Shown: positions 58,101 to 64,000 of the stretch, piece by piece
Position numbering within the stretch: the first letter of the stretch is position 1
Layout: every line of letters starts with the position of its first letter
Assembly: GCF_900060185.1 (NCBI RefSeq)
Contig: NZ_FIZY01000002.1
Location: forward strand, 106,163-170,162
From: Grimontia marina
GTDB lineage: Bacteria > Pseudomonadota > Gammaproteobacteria > Enterobacterales > Vibrionaceae
Reading direction: 5' to 3'
Length of the DNA stretch: 64,000 nt
Made by a program: the position numbers and the translations under genes
The notes under the pieces: generated by a model
Told to the model about the DNA's origin: nothing
What the model saw: the letters and a program-made list of their open reading frames with translations, nothing else
Databases searched by the model: none

Positions 58101-58537
58101 TCTGGTCGGTACACCAGATATTGGTCGTAGATATCGGCAATCTTACCCGCCAGTTGGTAAAGCTTCTGATTGTCACCATCGCCTTCAAGGTAACGCTTGA
58201 GTTCATCAAAGTCTGGTTGTTCGAGGAGCTCTGGCAGCACTGTCATCAACTTCCAGGTCATCGCTTCTTTGTTGAAAAAGCTTCGCTGCGGCACATCATC
58301 CAAAATCTGAGTGAACATCTGCCAAATGAAAGTGGCGGGAAGTGGGAACTCAACGTTCGCAACTATCCCCTGTTCTTTGGCCATTTCCAGCTTGAGCCAC
58401 TGCGCCATGCCCGGGCTTTGCACCAGGATTAATTCCTTTTGGAAAGGATTATCCAATGGCTTTTTCTGAATAATGGCGACCAGCAGACTTTTCAAAAGAT
58501 CCAACTGGTTAGAGTGATAGACAGTGAACACGGGCAA
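55136..58537 (-). CDS. recC: exodeoxyribonuclease V gamma subunit RecC
   Basis: Non-catalytic subunit of RecBCD that recognises the Chi site and splits the DNA strands. The 1133-residue protein begins MPVFTVYHSNQLDLLKSLL, has the LVQSPGMAQWLKLEMAKEQGI segment near residue 40-60, HIHADILDL-type helicase-like remnants, and GDRSRRDDDRYLFLEALQSA near 720. It keeps the dead-helicase architecture. In enterobacteria ptrA lies between recC and recB; here it is replaced by the chemoreceptor. Confidence 0.94.
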   Translation of the reverse strand: MPVFTVYHSNQLDLLKSLLVAIIQKKPLDNPFQKELILVQSPGMAQWLKLEMAKEQGIVANVEFPLPATFIWQMFTQILDDVPQRSFFNKEAMTWKLMTVLPELLEQPDFDELKRYLEGDGDNQKLYQLAGKIADIYDQYLVYRPEWIKAWENEQLVDELAEEKSWQPKLWQALYDYTLQQDQSPFHRANLYEEFIEALASHKNKPEGLKGIERVFVFGISALPPRYLDALKALGEHVDVHYMFTNPCRYYWGDIRDKRYLARRAASMDSRISRASDTQEPAQFALPLVSEDDSAEVGNSLLASMGKLGRDNLLLISELQCNEVDQGFVDVQRDSLLHHIQADILDLIEPGNIQETLTSESKLGISAEDRSVMVEVCHSPMREVEVLHDRLLEMLEQDPDLSPRDIIVMVADINAYSPAIQAVFGNAPGERFIPFSISDRTADQESPILTTFLRLLGLPDSRCSAAELLEILEVPSVMRQFGFDNRQFEKVKFWVEESGIRWGLDDSTAEHFSLPHQHQNTWLFGLNRMLLGYAMPSDAGLYNDVLAYDEVQGLEAELAGKLGEFFRVMSATQKVLLGEKDGHAWVQALTSLFDEMFALDTDEELAGQLIRTQLDNWLTQLDDAGFNQTLALPIVRDYLKEKLGGERVSQRFLAGQVNFCTLMPMRSIPFQVVCLLGMNYGDYPRTIAPVGFDLMAGRTRAGDRSRRDDDRYLFLEALQSAQQRLYISYVGRSVQDNTEKVPSVLVTELLDYCRLGYCLEGDQVLPEHESGERLFNALNHHNPLVPFSRQAFTESRQSYAAEWLPAARGEGQLAAPFLDGKALSEEPDLQSGVIELAELQRFWRLPVQYFFNRRLKVFFESPEGAMEEAEPFALDNLHRYQLRDALLSHVLAYDDSEASLDAFFRQQKASGSLPLNHFGELALETEQAGILAQYAQLKPLLTDKRQALEINLSIATTRGTVKLQGWLDERYRAGRILYRSGKVRARDKLAAWIEHLCQCASGEQLETRFIGVDDDVVWSPISKEDALSSLAVYIEYYLAGTEVPLAYLPNTALAALAACIDKKGHWFEDDATLDKARSKMRSAFEGGYMVSGEGENAYVARVWPQVEDELLDQVFELGKTLLLPALNGEKKED

Positions 58538-58610
58538 GACTCTTGAGAACGGTATTGGAGAGATTGTGGCGGAATGCCCTCAAGAGTGCAATTTCATGCA
58601 GTTAGAAATG

Positions 58611-58641
58611 AAAAAGCCTGCACAAGATGCAGGCTATTTTT
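58611..58641. terminator. terminator of the TDT transporter gene
   Basis: Perfect 8-bp stem AGCCTGCA/TGCAGGCT around CAAGA, with AAAAA before and ATTTTT after, so it can act in both directions. On the minus strand it closes the 58658-59614 gene, and it stands about 75 bases upstream of recC. Confidence 0.85.
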
Positions 58642-58657
58642 AACGATTTCGCGAAGG

Positions 58658-59614
58658 TTACGCTGTGGCTGGCATTTTCCATTGCAGTGAAATGAAGCGG
58701 CGGTAATGCATGGCCACATACCCAACCACGATGGTCGCGACCACCAATTCGATGATACCCAGCACATAAACCTGATTCACGTAAGTTGCCGCCACGCCAA
58801 CCGACTCTAACCAAGCCGCAGTTTTAAACAATGCTGTCGCGCCGATCACCATTGGGAAGGTAAACGCGGCATAGCCCGGTGAGAATGGCAAACGCAACAA
58901 CCTGGCAAATGACACGTAAATCACCAGTGTCATCAGCAAGGCAATCCCCAGAAGCACTGCCACAATGACAGGTGAGGGAGATTGACTCACGGTTAAGTAA
59001 CCAGCCAGAGACAGACTTGCCGGAGCGGCCAGAATCGCAATGGTTGGTTTCGCCGCATCTGGCACCTCACCACAGAAAATCAGGCGGTAAAGCATGAGTG
59101 GCAACAATACAGCATAAGCCAGTAAACCAAATAGCATAATGCCGTCCGCCACGGGACGCAGCGCAGGGTTACCTGAGAAAGCAACATCCGCAACTATCAG
59201 GCCCACAGGTGGCACAAACCAGCTCGGTACCATGTGTGTCAGTGAGAAGTCACGGGCACGGTGATAAACAAAAGAAACAAGGAACGCGACGTGGGCGACC
59301 ACGGCCAGCATCCAAAGAGAATCGCCCGCAAGAGGAGACACTTTGCCAACAGAAGCAGAAACAATCATCACGCCCATAGCAAAAGTAGGCACCACACTGC
59401 CGACAACAGGGTGCTGCAAATCGCACCAAAGACCTTTGGGAGAAAAAGTAAATTTCAGTGCGATCATCAATAGCATCACACCACCGAGCACCGCCCCTAA
59501 AACCTGAGCATTTCCACCGAAATTACCGACATTTTCCCAGCTCCAACCAAGGCTTGCGATTGCCAGCGCGAGGCCAGCCATTGGAGTAGGAAGTAAGTTG
59601 AGACGTCTACGCAT
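58658..59614 (-). CDS. TDT family transporter (TehA/tellurite-resistance-like)
   Basis: A 318-residue integral membrane protein with about ten hydrophobic segments, of the TDT (TehA, dicarboxylate) fold. It has the family-like start LLPTPMAGLALAIASLGWSW, the repeated helix pairs, FVPPVGLIVADVAFSG, and FTFPMVIGATALFKTAAWLE near the C terminus. The true substrate is not known from sequence; the family includes dicarboxylate, sulfite and tellurite-associated transporters. It is divergent from a LysR gene with a 133-base gap, which suggests that the LysR protein regulates it (inference). Confidence 0.85.
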   Translation of the reverse strand: MRRRLNLLPTPMAGLALAIASLGWSWENVGNFGGNAQVLGAVLGGVMLLMIALKFTFSPKGLWCDLQHPVVGSVVPTFAMGVMIVSASVGKVSPLAGDSLWMLAVVAHVAFLVSFVYHRARDFSLTHMVPSWFVPPVGLIVADVAFSGNPALRPVADGIMLFGLLAYAVLLPLMLYRLIFCGEVPDAAKPTIAILAAPASLSLAGYLTVSQSPSPVIVAVLLGIALLMTLVIYVSFARLLRLPFSPGYAAFTFPMVIGATALFKTAAWLESVGVAATYVNQVYVLGIIELVVATIVVGYVAMHYRRFISLQWKMPATA

Positions 59615-59747
59615 TGCTCTGCCACATCTTTAGAAGAAAAACACATAAAATATGATAGAACGGCATTATTATTTAGTATATCTGAATATCTTTAACCTAA
59701 AGTTAAGTTAAATTTAAAATAGATTAAATAGACGGGTAAATATCCAT

Positions 59748-60656
59748 ATGTCATTGTCTCTTCGCCAGCTACAGGTTTTTGTCGCCGTTGCCCAGGAAAA
59801 AACCATTACGGCTGCATCCAGTCTGCTTTTCCTCTCCAAACCTGCTGTCAGCATGGCGATCTCAGAGCTGGAAAGTCAGCTCGGGCACAAATTGTTCGAG
59901 CGGGTCAACAACCGGCTGATACTCAACGATCAGGGCCATCGACTCCTCCCTATGGCAGACGAGCTGCTTACCCGAAGCGATGAAATCACGAAGGTATTGA
60001 ACTCTAATGGCGAGCTCTCTGGCCTCCTTAGGTTGGGCGCGAGCGATACGATAGGAAACCAACTGGTGCCATTTTTGCTTAGGGATTTCAGGGCACAGAG
60101 TAATCATATTGACCAGGAGCTGGTGATCTCGAATAGTCAATCGATCATCAACAGGTTACTCGCATTTGAACTCGATATCGGACTCATTGAAGGACAAGGC
60201 GAGACTAAACATCATTTGGGAAACGATGATTTGCACATGGAGCCTTGGCTCTCAGACGAAATGTGTATTGTTTGCGCCATCGACCATCCTTTGGCGCAAA
60301 AAGAAGAGATCACACTGTTTGATTTGGAAAACCATGCGTGGCTGTTGAGGGAAACAGGCTCCGGTACCCGTGAGCATTTCCTCTCACGAATCGCCCCAAG
60401 GCTAGAGGACTGGACGGTAGCTTTTGAGCTTCGAACCACTGAAGCCATTATCAATTGTGCAGCTGCAGGACTCGGTTTGGCTTACCTTTCAACACTGGCC
60501 GCCAGACATGCCATCAGCAATAAAAGACTTCATAAGCTGACATTGCCACTCGATCTGCGCCGTCAGTACTGGTTGGCACACCACAAAAGCAAACACCACT
60601 CGCTTCTGTTTGAACGTTTTCTAACCTTTACCAGCGAGTGGCAAGTTAACGATTAA
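59748..60656 (+). CDS. LysR-type regulator (YeiE/CysB-like), divergent from TDT transporter
   Basis: A 302-residue LysR regulator with the DNA-binding helix-turn-helix at residues about 18-42 (KTITAASSLLFLSKPAVSMAISELE) and an effector domain of the CysB/YeiE type with LLRLGASDTIGNQLVPFLL and ETGSGTREHF. The YeiE subclass is often next to transporter genes and senses sulfite; here that link is inference. It ends four bases inside the downstream glycosylase gene, which is on the opposite strand. Confidence 0.87.
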   Translation: MSLSLRQLQVFVAVAQEKTITAASSLLFLSKPAVSMAISELESQLGHKLFERVNNRLILNDQGHRLLPMADELLTRSDEITKVLNSNGELSGLLRLGASDTIGNQLVPFLLRDFRAQSNHIDQELVISNSQSIINRLLAFELDIGLIEGQGETKHHLGNDDLHMEPWLSDEMCIVCAIDHPLAQKEEITLFDLENHAWLLRETGSGTREHFLSRIAPRLEDWTVAFELRTTEAIINCAAAGLGLAYLSTLAARHAISNKRLHKLTLPLDLRRQYWLAHHKSKHHSLLFERFLTFTSEWQVND

Positions 60657-61339
60657 TAGCTGTTATCACCCACGCTGAAAGCGATAATCTGGCTAATTTG
60701 GCAAAGTGGACGTCCACTCTCTTCCTGCCATTGATTAAACGCTTCCTGCGCCGCATGCAGAGATTTTCGGGTATCCCGGCCGCCCTCAATGATCTTGTGA
60801 GCCCGCAGATATCCCTCAACATCGCCAGACAAAATAAAAGTATCTTTACCCATCATACGAAGTGAATAAGGCCCGGTATTACCTCCCAAGCGACTTCCAT
60901 GCTTTTTCAGGTGTGCCCATAAGCCAATGATGTCACTTTCCGGCCACTCCGCGACAAACTGGGCAAAGCTGCCGTGTTGCTTCGCTGCACTTTTCATCAT
61001 CTGGGCATTGTGGGGAATGGTCATGACTTTACCCAGATGACGAATGATCGCTGGGTTTGTCGCTTTCTCTTCCCACATCTCAGGCGGAGTTAGGCACATT
61101 TTTTCAATATCAAAGCCCCAGAAGACTTCTTCAAAACCTGGCCACTTGTTCCTCACCACCTGCCAATTCATTCCCGACTGGAAGATCTTTTGACTGAATG
61201 TTGCTAGCCATCGATCATCCGGGATCTCGCTAAGTTCTTTTACGCTCTTAGGGTGTGCCAGACGCTGCTCCAGATCGCTGTTACTTCCCTTTCTTGTTGC
61301 TGCTCGATGATAAATCTCTGAGAATTTTTCCAATGCCAT
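60653..61339 (-). CDS. DNA-3-methyladenine glycosylase I-like protein
   Basis: Helix-hairpin-helix glycosylase of the Tag family (about 228 residues from the ATG at 61339). It contains PDDRWLATFSQKIFQSGMNWQVVRNKWPGFEEVF, which matches the Tag active-site helix region, and DIEKM. It would remove alkylated adenine from DNA. The usual zinc-binding cysteines of Tag are not evident, so it belongs to the Tag-like branch without the zinc snap. The start is uncertain: it lacks a clear ribosome binding site. A LexA box lies between it and divergent yebG, so both may be SOS-induced. Confidence 0.83.
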   Translation of the reverse strand: MALEKFSEIYHRAATRKGSNSDLEQRLAHPKSVKELSEIPDDRWLATFSQKIFQSGMNWQVVRNKWPGFEEVFWGFDIEKMCLTPPEMWEEKATNPAIIRHLGKVMTIPHNAQMMKSAAKQHGSFAQFVAEWPESDIIGLWAHLKKHGSRLGGNTGPYSLRMMGKDTFILSGDVEGYLRAHKIIEGGRDTRKSLHAAQEAFNQWQEESGRPLCQISQIIAFSVGDNSY

Positions 61340-61378
61340 CACAGTAATCACGGTTAAACTAGACAGGTAACCTTACTC

Positions 61379-61398
61379 TACTGTATAAACAGACAGTA
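61379..61398. promoter_or_regulatory. LexA (SOS) box shared by yebG and the glycosylase gene
   Basis: TACTGTATAAACAGACAGTA has the CTG-N10-CAG core flanked by TA on both sides, the gamma-proteobacterial SOS-box consensus. It lies 22 bases before the yebG start and 39 bases before the divergent glycosylase start. yebG is a known SOS gene in E. coli, which supports function. Confidence 0.88.
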
Positions 61399-61420
61399 AA
61401 CAAATTAAGAGAGGTTAACC

Positions 61421-61717
61421 ATGGCCGTTATCGTCAAATATGTGGTTGAACGCAACGGAGAAGAGAAGATGACTTTTACCTCTAAAGCGGAAGCTGACGC
61501 GTATGACAAAATGCTCGACATGGCAGATGAGCTATTTGAGCTGCTGGGTAAAAGCGAAGTCACAGGCGATGAAGCGCAACGCGAAGAATTGTCCCTTTTC
61601 CTTGCGCAAAATCGTGAAGAAGTACTCTATGCACTGGGAGCTAAACGCAAGCCAACCCCAAAGCCAGCAAAGAAAAAAGCTGAAGCGCCAAAGGAAGATG
61701 ACGCCGAAGCGGCTTAA
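61421..61717 (+). CDS. yebG: DNA damage-inducible protein YebG
   Basis: Small SOS protein of 98 residues. It starts MAVIVKYVVERNGEEKMTFTSK, carries the ADELFELLG segment, and ends in a basic and alanine-rich tail (KRKPTPKPAKKKAEAPK). E. coli YebG is a LexA-controlled protein of unknown biochemical role. The LexA box at 61379-61398 overlaps the expected promoter, and an AGAGAGGTTAACC ribosome binding site precedes the ATG. A terminator follows. Confidence 0.92.
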   Translation: MAVIVKYVVERNGEEKMTFTSKAEADAYDKMLDMADELFELLGKSEVTGDEAQREELSLFLAQNREEVLYALGAKRKPTPKPAKKKAEAPKEDDAEAA

Positions 61718-61726
61718 CTTCTCAAT

Positions 61727-61753
61727 AAACGCTCCCATACGGAGCGTTTTTTA
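61727..61753 (+). terminator. terminator after yebG
   Basis: Perfect 9-bp stem AAACGCTCC with GGAGCGTTT around CATAC, followed by further T residues (six in all). It lies ten bases after the yebG stop. Confidence 0.87.
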
Positions 61754-61944
61754 TTTCAATATTGTCCTAATTTTCGGTCTATTTAACCCATATTCACTGC
61801 AAGAGCCGTTAATATAAAGGATTCTCTCCACTCACCCTTCAATCTCGAAGCACTTCACTTTAAGATGTCTCCATCTATCACAATTATCATGCAGCATCTG
61901 ATATCAACCGATGCTGGTGGAAGAGACAAGGAGACTCCCGGATC

Positions 61945-62976
61945 ATGGCCAGTTTTGCTCTAGCGTTTGGCACCGCGACCAAAAACAAAGATGGAAAAAT
62001 CATCGAAGCATTTTTCCCAACCCCAGTTCTTAACCCTTCAGATACTCTGGTTTCAGCTCTTGCTGACGTTGTCGGTTATCAGGGCGGTAACGAGGCGTTT
62101 GAAGTGGAAGCAGCACAATGCGCAGCTATCGCTTCTGCTTTCTCCGCAGCTGACGAACAAGCAGCAGCATCATTTGCGACCAAAGCAGCGGAGTCTAGCC
62201 AACCACTCGTTCTGACTATTCTTGTGACTGACGAAAAGCCAGCAAGCGTGGCAGAGGGCTTCCTCAAGCTTCAACTCATTTCTCACCGTCTTGCTAAGCC
62301 TCATGGCATCGTGCTGGATGGCATTTTTGGTCTACTGCACAACATCGCTTGGACTAACCAAGGACCAATCGATCTACCAGAGCTGGCTGAACGTCAAATG
62401 GAAGCTCGCTTGAAAGGTGAAACCCTGACAGTAGATTGCGTAGACAAGTTTCCTAAGATGGTTGATTATGTGGTTCCTGCAGGCGTCCGTATCGCAGACA
62501 CCGCACGTGTTCGTCTGGGTGCACATGTGGGTGAGGGCACCACTGTTATGCACGAAGGCTTCATCAACTTCAATGCAGGCACTGAAGGCGTCAGCATGGT
62601 GGAAGGCCGTATTTCTGCAGGTGTGATGGTCGGTAACGGCAGTGATATCGGTGGTGGTGCTTCAATCATGGGCACCTTGAGCGGTGGCGGCCAAATCGTT
62701 ATCTCTATCGGCGAAAACAGCCTGTTGGGTGCGAACGCGGGTCTTGGTTTCCCACTGGGTGATCGCTGTACCATCGAATCAGGTCTGTACGTGACTGCAG
62801 GTACAAAAGTCTCCATGCTGGATGCAAACGGCCAAGAAGTGGAAACTGTAAAAGCACGTGACCTGGCAGGCAAAACAGACCTTCTGTTCCGTCGCAACTC
62901 AGTGACCGGTAAGATTGAGTGTCTGACTAACAAATCTGCGGTTGAGTTAAACGCTGAGCTACACGCGAATAACTAA
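61945..62976 (+). CDS. dapD: 2,3,4,5-tetrahydropyridine-2,6-dicarboxylate N-succinyltransferase DapD (long form)
   Basis: Succinylates tetrahydrodipicolinate with succinyl-CoA in lysine and diaminopimelate synthesis. The 343-residue protein is the longer DapD class, not the 274-residue enterobacterial one. It has an N-terminal alpha/beta domain (about 1-180), then a left-handed beta helix of hexapeptide repeats, with VRLGAHVGEGTTVMHEGFINFNAGTEG and GGGASIMGTLSGGGQIVISIGENSLLGANAG. The ATG is at 61945 with AAGGAGACT upstream. Its location away from map-glnD is unusual compared with enterobacteria. Confidence 0.94.
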   Translation: MASFALAFGTATKNKDGKIIEAFFPTPVLNPSDTLVSALADVVGYQGGNEAFEVEAAQCAAIASAFSAADEQAAASFATKAAESSQPLVLTILVTDEKPASVAEGFLKLQLISHRLAKPHGIVLDGIFGLLHNIAWTNQGPIDLPELAERQMEARLKGETLTVDCVDKFPKMVDYVVPAGVRIADTARVRLGAHVGEGTTVMHEGFINFNAGTEGVSMVEGRISAGVMVGNGSDIGGGASIMGTLSGGGQIVISIGENSLLGANAGLGFPLGDRCTIESGLYVTAGTKVSMLDANGQEVETVKARDLAGKTDLLFRRNSVTGKIECLTNKSAVELNAELHANN

Positions 62977-63000
62977 TTTGCAAGTTAAAGCAAAGATTGA

Positions 63001-63029
63001 AAAAGACCAGCCTAAAGCTGGTCTTTTTG
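63001..63029. terminator. shared terminator between dapD and the lipoprotein gene
   Basis: Perfect 11-bp stem AAAAGACCAGC with GCTGGTCTTTT around CTAAA, with TTTT and AAAA at its ends. It serves two convergent genes. Confidence 0.85.
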
Positions 63030-63037
63030 TTTGTCAT

Positions 63038-63400
63038 TTAGAAGATACTTCCCGCTTCAAGCCCTGTTCTCCAATTTGCTTCATAGTCCCAACCTGTCGG
63101 GGAGTCATCTATACAAACCGAATTTCTTGGCTTGCCTAATATCCCTGCGTGATATGCATTTTCGGGTTGGCAATACACATCCATATGGGCTTTATAGGCA
63201 GAAAGATAGTCTTCTTGCACTGACTCAGAAGTCGCACCAAGCTCCCTCAATGCCTTCGCAGAGCGAGGTTTATTCCCTACTTCAACATCATAGCTTGCAA
63301 GTGCTGACCAGTTTTGCTCTTCAGCGTATTGAGAAATCACCGAGCTTGAGCAGCCTATAAGACCTAGAAGAACAAACATCGCTATAACTAAAGCTCTCAT
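63038..63400 (-). CDS. DUF2799 family lipoprotein
   Basis: A 120-residue predicted lipoprotein. The ATG at 63398-63400 has a GGGAGG element five bases upstream; another in-frame ATG at 63416-63418 is less well placed. The signal is MRALVIAMFVLLGLIGC with a lipobox LIGC. The remaining sequence carries WSALASYDVEVGNKPRSAKALRE, typical of DUF2799, and two further cysteines. Function unknown; the family is widespread in vibrios. It is convergent with dapD. Confidence 0.82.
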   Translation of the reverse strand: MRALVIAMFVLLGLIGCSSSVISQYAEEQNWSALASYDVEVGNKPRSAKALRELGATSESVQEDYLSAYKAHMDVYCQPENAYHAGILGKPRNSVCIDDSPTGWDYEANWRTGLEAGSIF

Positions 63401-63495
63401 GACAACCTCCCGCTTCATTTACAAAAAGTATATGGGATAAGGCTGAACATAAACCATACAAAGTAGTCTTTTAGATAGCCAAAACATACAAATGC

Positions 63496-63528
63496 AAAAA
63501 AGCCCTGACCGTCAGGTCAGGGCTTTTT
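63496..63528 (-). terminator. terminator of the rRNA operon
   Basis: A long perfect stem AAAAAGCCCTGACC with GGTCAGGGCTTTTT around GTCA. On the minus strand it follows the 5S gene by about ten bases and ends in a T run, so it closes the rrn transcript. Confidence 0.88.
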
Positions 63529-63537
63529 CTAAATTAG

Positions 63538-63657
63538 AAGCCTGGCGATGTCCTACTCTCACATGGGGAGACCCCACACTACCATCGGCGCTGTTACGTT
63601 TCACTACTGAGTTCGGCATGGAATCAGGTGGGTCCATAACGCTATGGTCGCCAAGCA
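63538..63657 (-). rRNA. rrf: 5S ribosomal RNA
   Basis: On the minus strand the sequence starts TGCTTGGCGACCATAGCG, includes CCATGCCGAACTCAG and GTGGGGTCTCCCCATG, and ends in GCCAGGC, which pairs with the 5' end; this is the full 5S gene of about 120 bases. It is 3' to a 23S gene in the usual order. End points are approximate to one or two bases. A terminator follows directly. Confidence 0.95.
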
Positions 63658-63901
63658 AATTCTGTGGCTTTATCCCGCTGGCTATAAAGCACGCTAGCGG
63701 CGTTACTTTGCTCCCTCACTCGGTCATGTACAGTCGTACACTCCCTCGTTCGGCTCACAAAATGCCTTGCTTTCGTACTTTATCCCTGCGCTGTTCTGGC
63801 GCTAGCTGGATAAATCCATCATCTGAAAAGTGACTGTCTTTGTTCTCGTTCTTACACATTCAATGTTCTATCTGAGTCCGTCAAAACCCCTTGGGTGTTG
63901 T
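63658..63901 (-). other. 23S-5S internal spacer
   Basis: About 244 bases between the 23S 3' end and the 5S gene, longer than the roughly 90 bases of E. coli. No tRNA gene is seen. It contains a palindromic segment of about 145 bases (63668-63812): TTTATCC at one end, GGATAAA at the other, and GCTAGC-type inner arms with ACTCCCTC repeats. The part next to the 23S gene (63813-63901) should hold the processing stem. Confidence 0.65.
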
Positions 63902-64000
63902 ATGGTTAAGCCTCACGGGCAATTAGTATCAGTTAGCTCAACGCCTCGCAGCGCTTACACACCTGACCTATCTACGTCGTCGTCTCCAACAACCCTTTAG
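63902..64000 (-). rRNA. rrl: 23S ribosomal RNA, 3' end (partial)
   Basis: On the minus strand the window edge reads into GTTGTTGGAGACGACGACGT, then GATAGGTCAGGTGTGTAAGC, GAGGCGTTGAGCTAAC and GTGAGGCTTAACC, the 3' terminal domain of 23S rRNA. The end at about 63902 is set by similarity to the E. coli 3' end. The bulk of the gene lies beyond the right edge. Confidence 0.95.

Noticed and set aside
63658..63901. A tRNA gene in the 23S-5S spacer
   Set aside because: No T-loop consensus or cloverleaf was found; the inverted segments are better seen as a palindromic insertion.

Overview
The window looks like a contiguous chromosomal segment of a gamma-proteobacterium, most probably a member of the Vibrionaceae (Grimontia/Enterovibrio/Photobacterium-like; the genus cannot be fixed by reading alone). 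The evidence is the gene order (lpxD-skp-bamA-rseP-dxr-cdsA-uppS-frr-pyrH-tsf-rpsB; map-glnD-yaeH; truC-yqcC/syd-queF; gcvA-gcvB-csdA-csdE; mltA-argA-recD-recB-recC), together with families I know mainly from vibrios (DUF3549, DUF3301, DUF2850, long-form DapD). No insertion sequence, prophage, CRISPR array or tRNA gene was recognised.

Layout. Bases 1-11000 are a minus-strand run of envelope and translation genes: outer-membrane assembly and lipid A (lpxD, skp, bamA, rseP), isoprenoid and phospholipid synthesis (dxr, uppS, cdsA), then ribosome recycling, UMP kinase, EF-Ts and S2. The S2 gene has a GC-discriminator promoter and a probable autoregulatory leader. Bases 11190-17890 hold map, glnD and yaeH, the truC-yqcC pair and two Vibrio-type conserved genes. 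Bases 17890-19560 have no protein gene. They contain a palindromic repeat and two nearly identical tandem copies of a CsrB-type regulatory RNA, each with a Rho-independent terminator and an upstream GacA/VarA-type 18-bp palindrome. Bases 19561-31922 carry small conserved genes, syd, queF, a TPR protein with a degenerate GGDEF domain next to an intact diguanylate cyclase, ppnN, xni, rlmM, and gcvA. A GcvB small RNA gene lies between gcvA and csdA.

From csdA to recC the backbone follows the enterobacterial order (csdA-csdE-tcdA-mltA-argA-recD-recB-recC), but extra cassettes are lodged between its genes: a polyhydroxyalkanoate operon phaB-phaA-phaP-phaC between csdE and tcdA; a LysR/class III aminotransferase/BKACE/TAXI-binding-protein module between tcdA and mltA; two small genes between mltA and argA; and a chemoreceptor between recB and recC. 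After recC come a TDT-family transporter with a LysR gene, a Tag-like glycosylase and yebG sharing an intergenic LexA box, dapD (away from its usual place beside glnD), a small lipoprotein gene, and the 5S gene and 3' end of the 23S gene of an rrn operon on the minus strand.

Functional themes: global post-transcriptional control (two CsrB copies and GcvB), carbon storage (pha genes), an uncharacterised catabolic module whose predicted product, acetoacetate, could in principle connect to the neighbouring thiolase, and DNA repair (RecBCD, SOS genes). The most unusual features are the tandem CsrB array and the aminotransferase-BKACE-TAXI module. All family calls come from reading motifs and remembered homologues, not from database searches.
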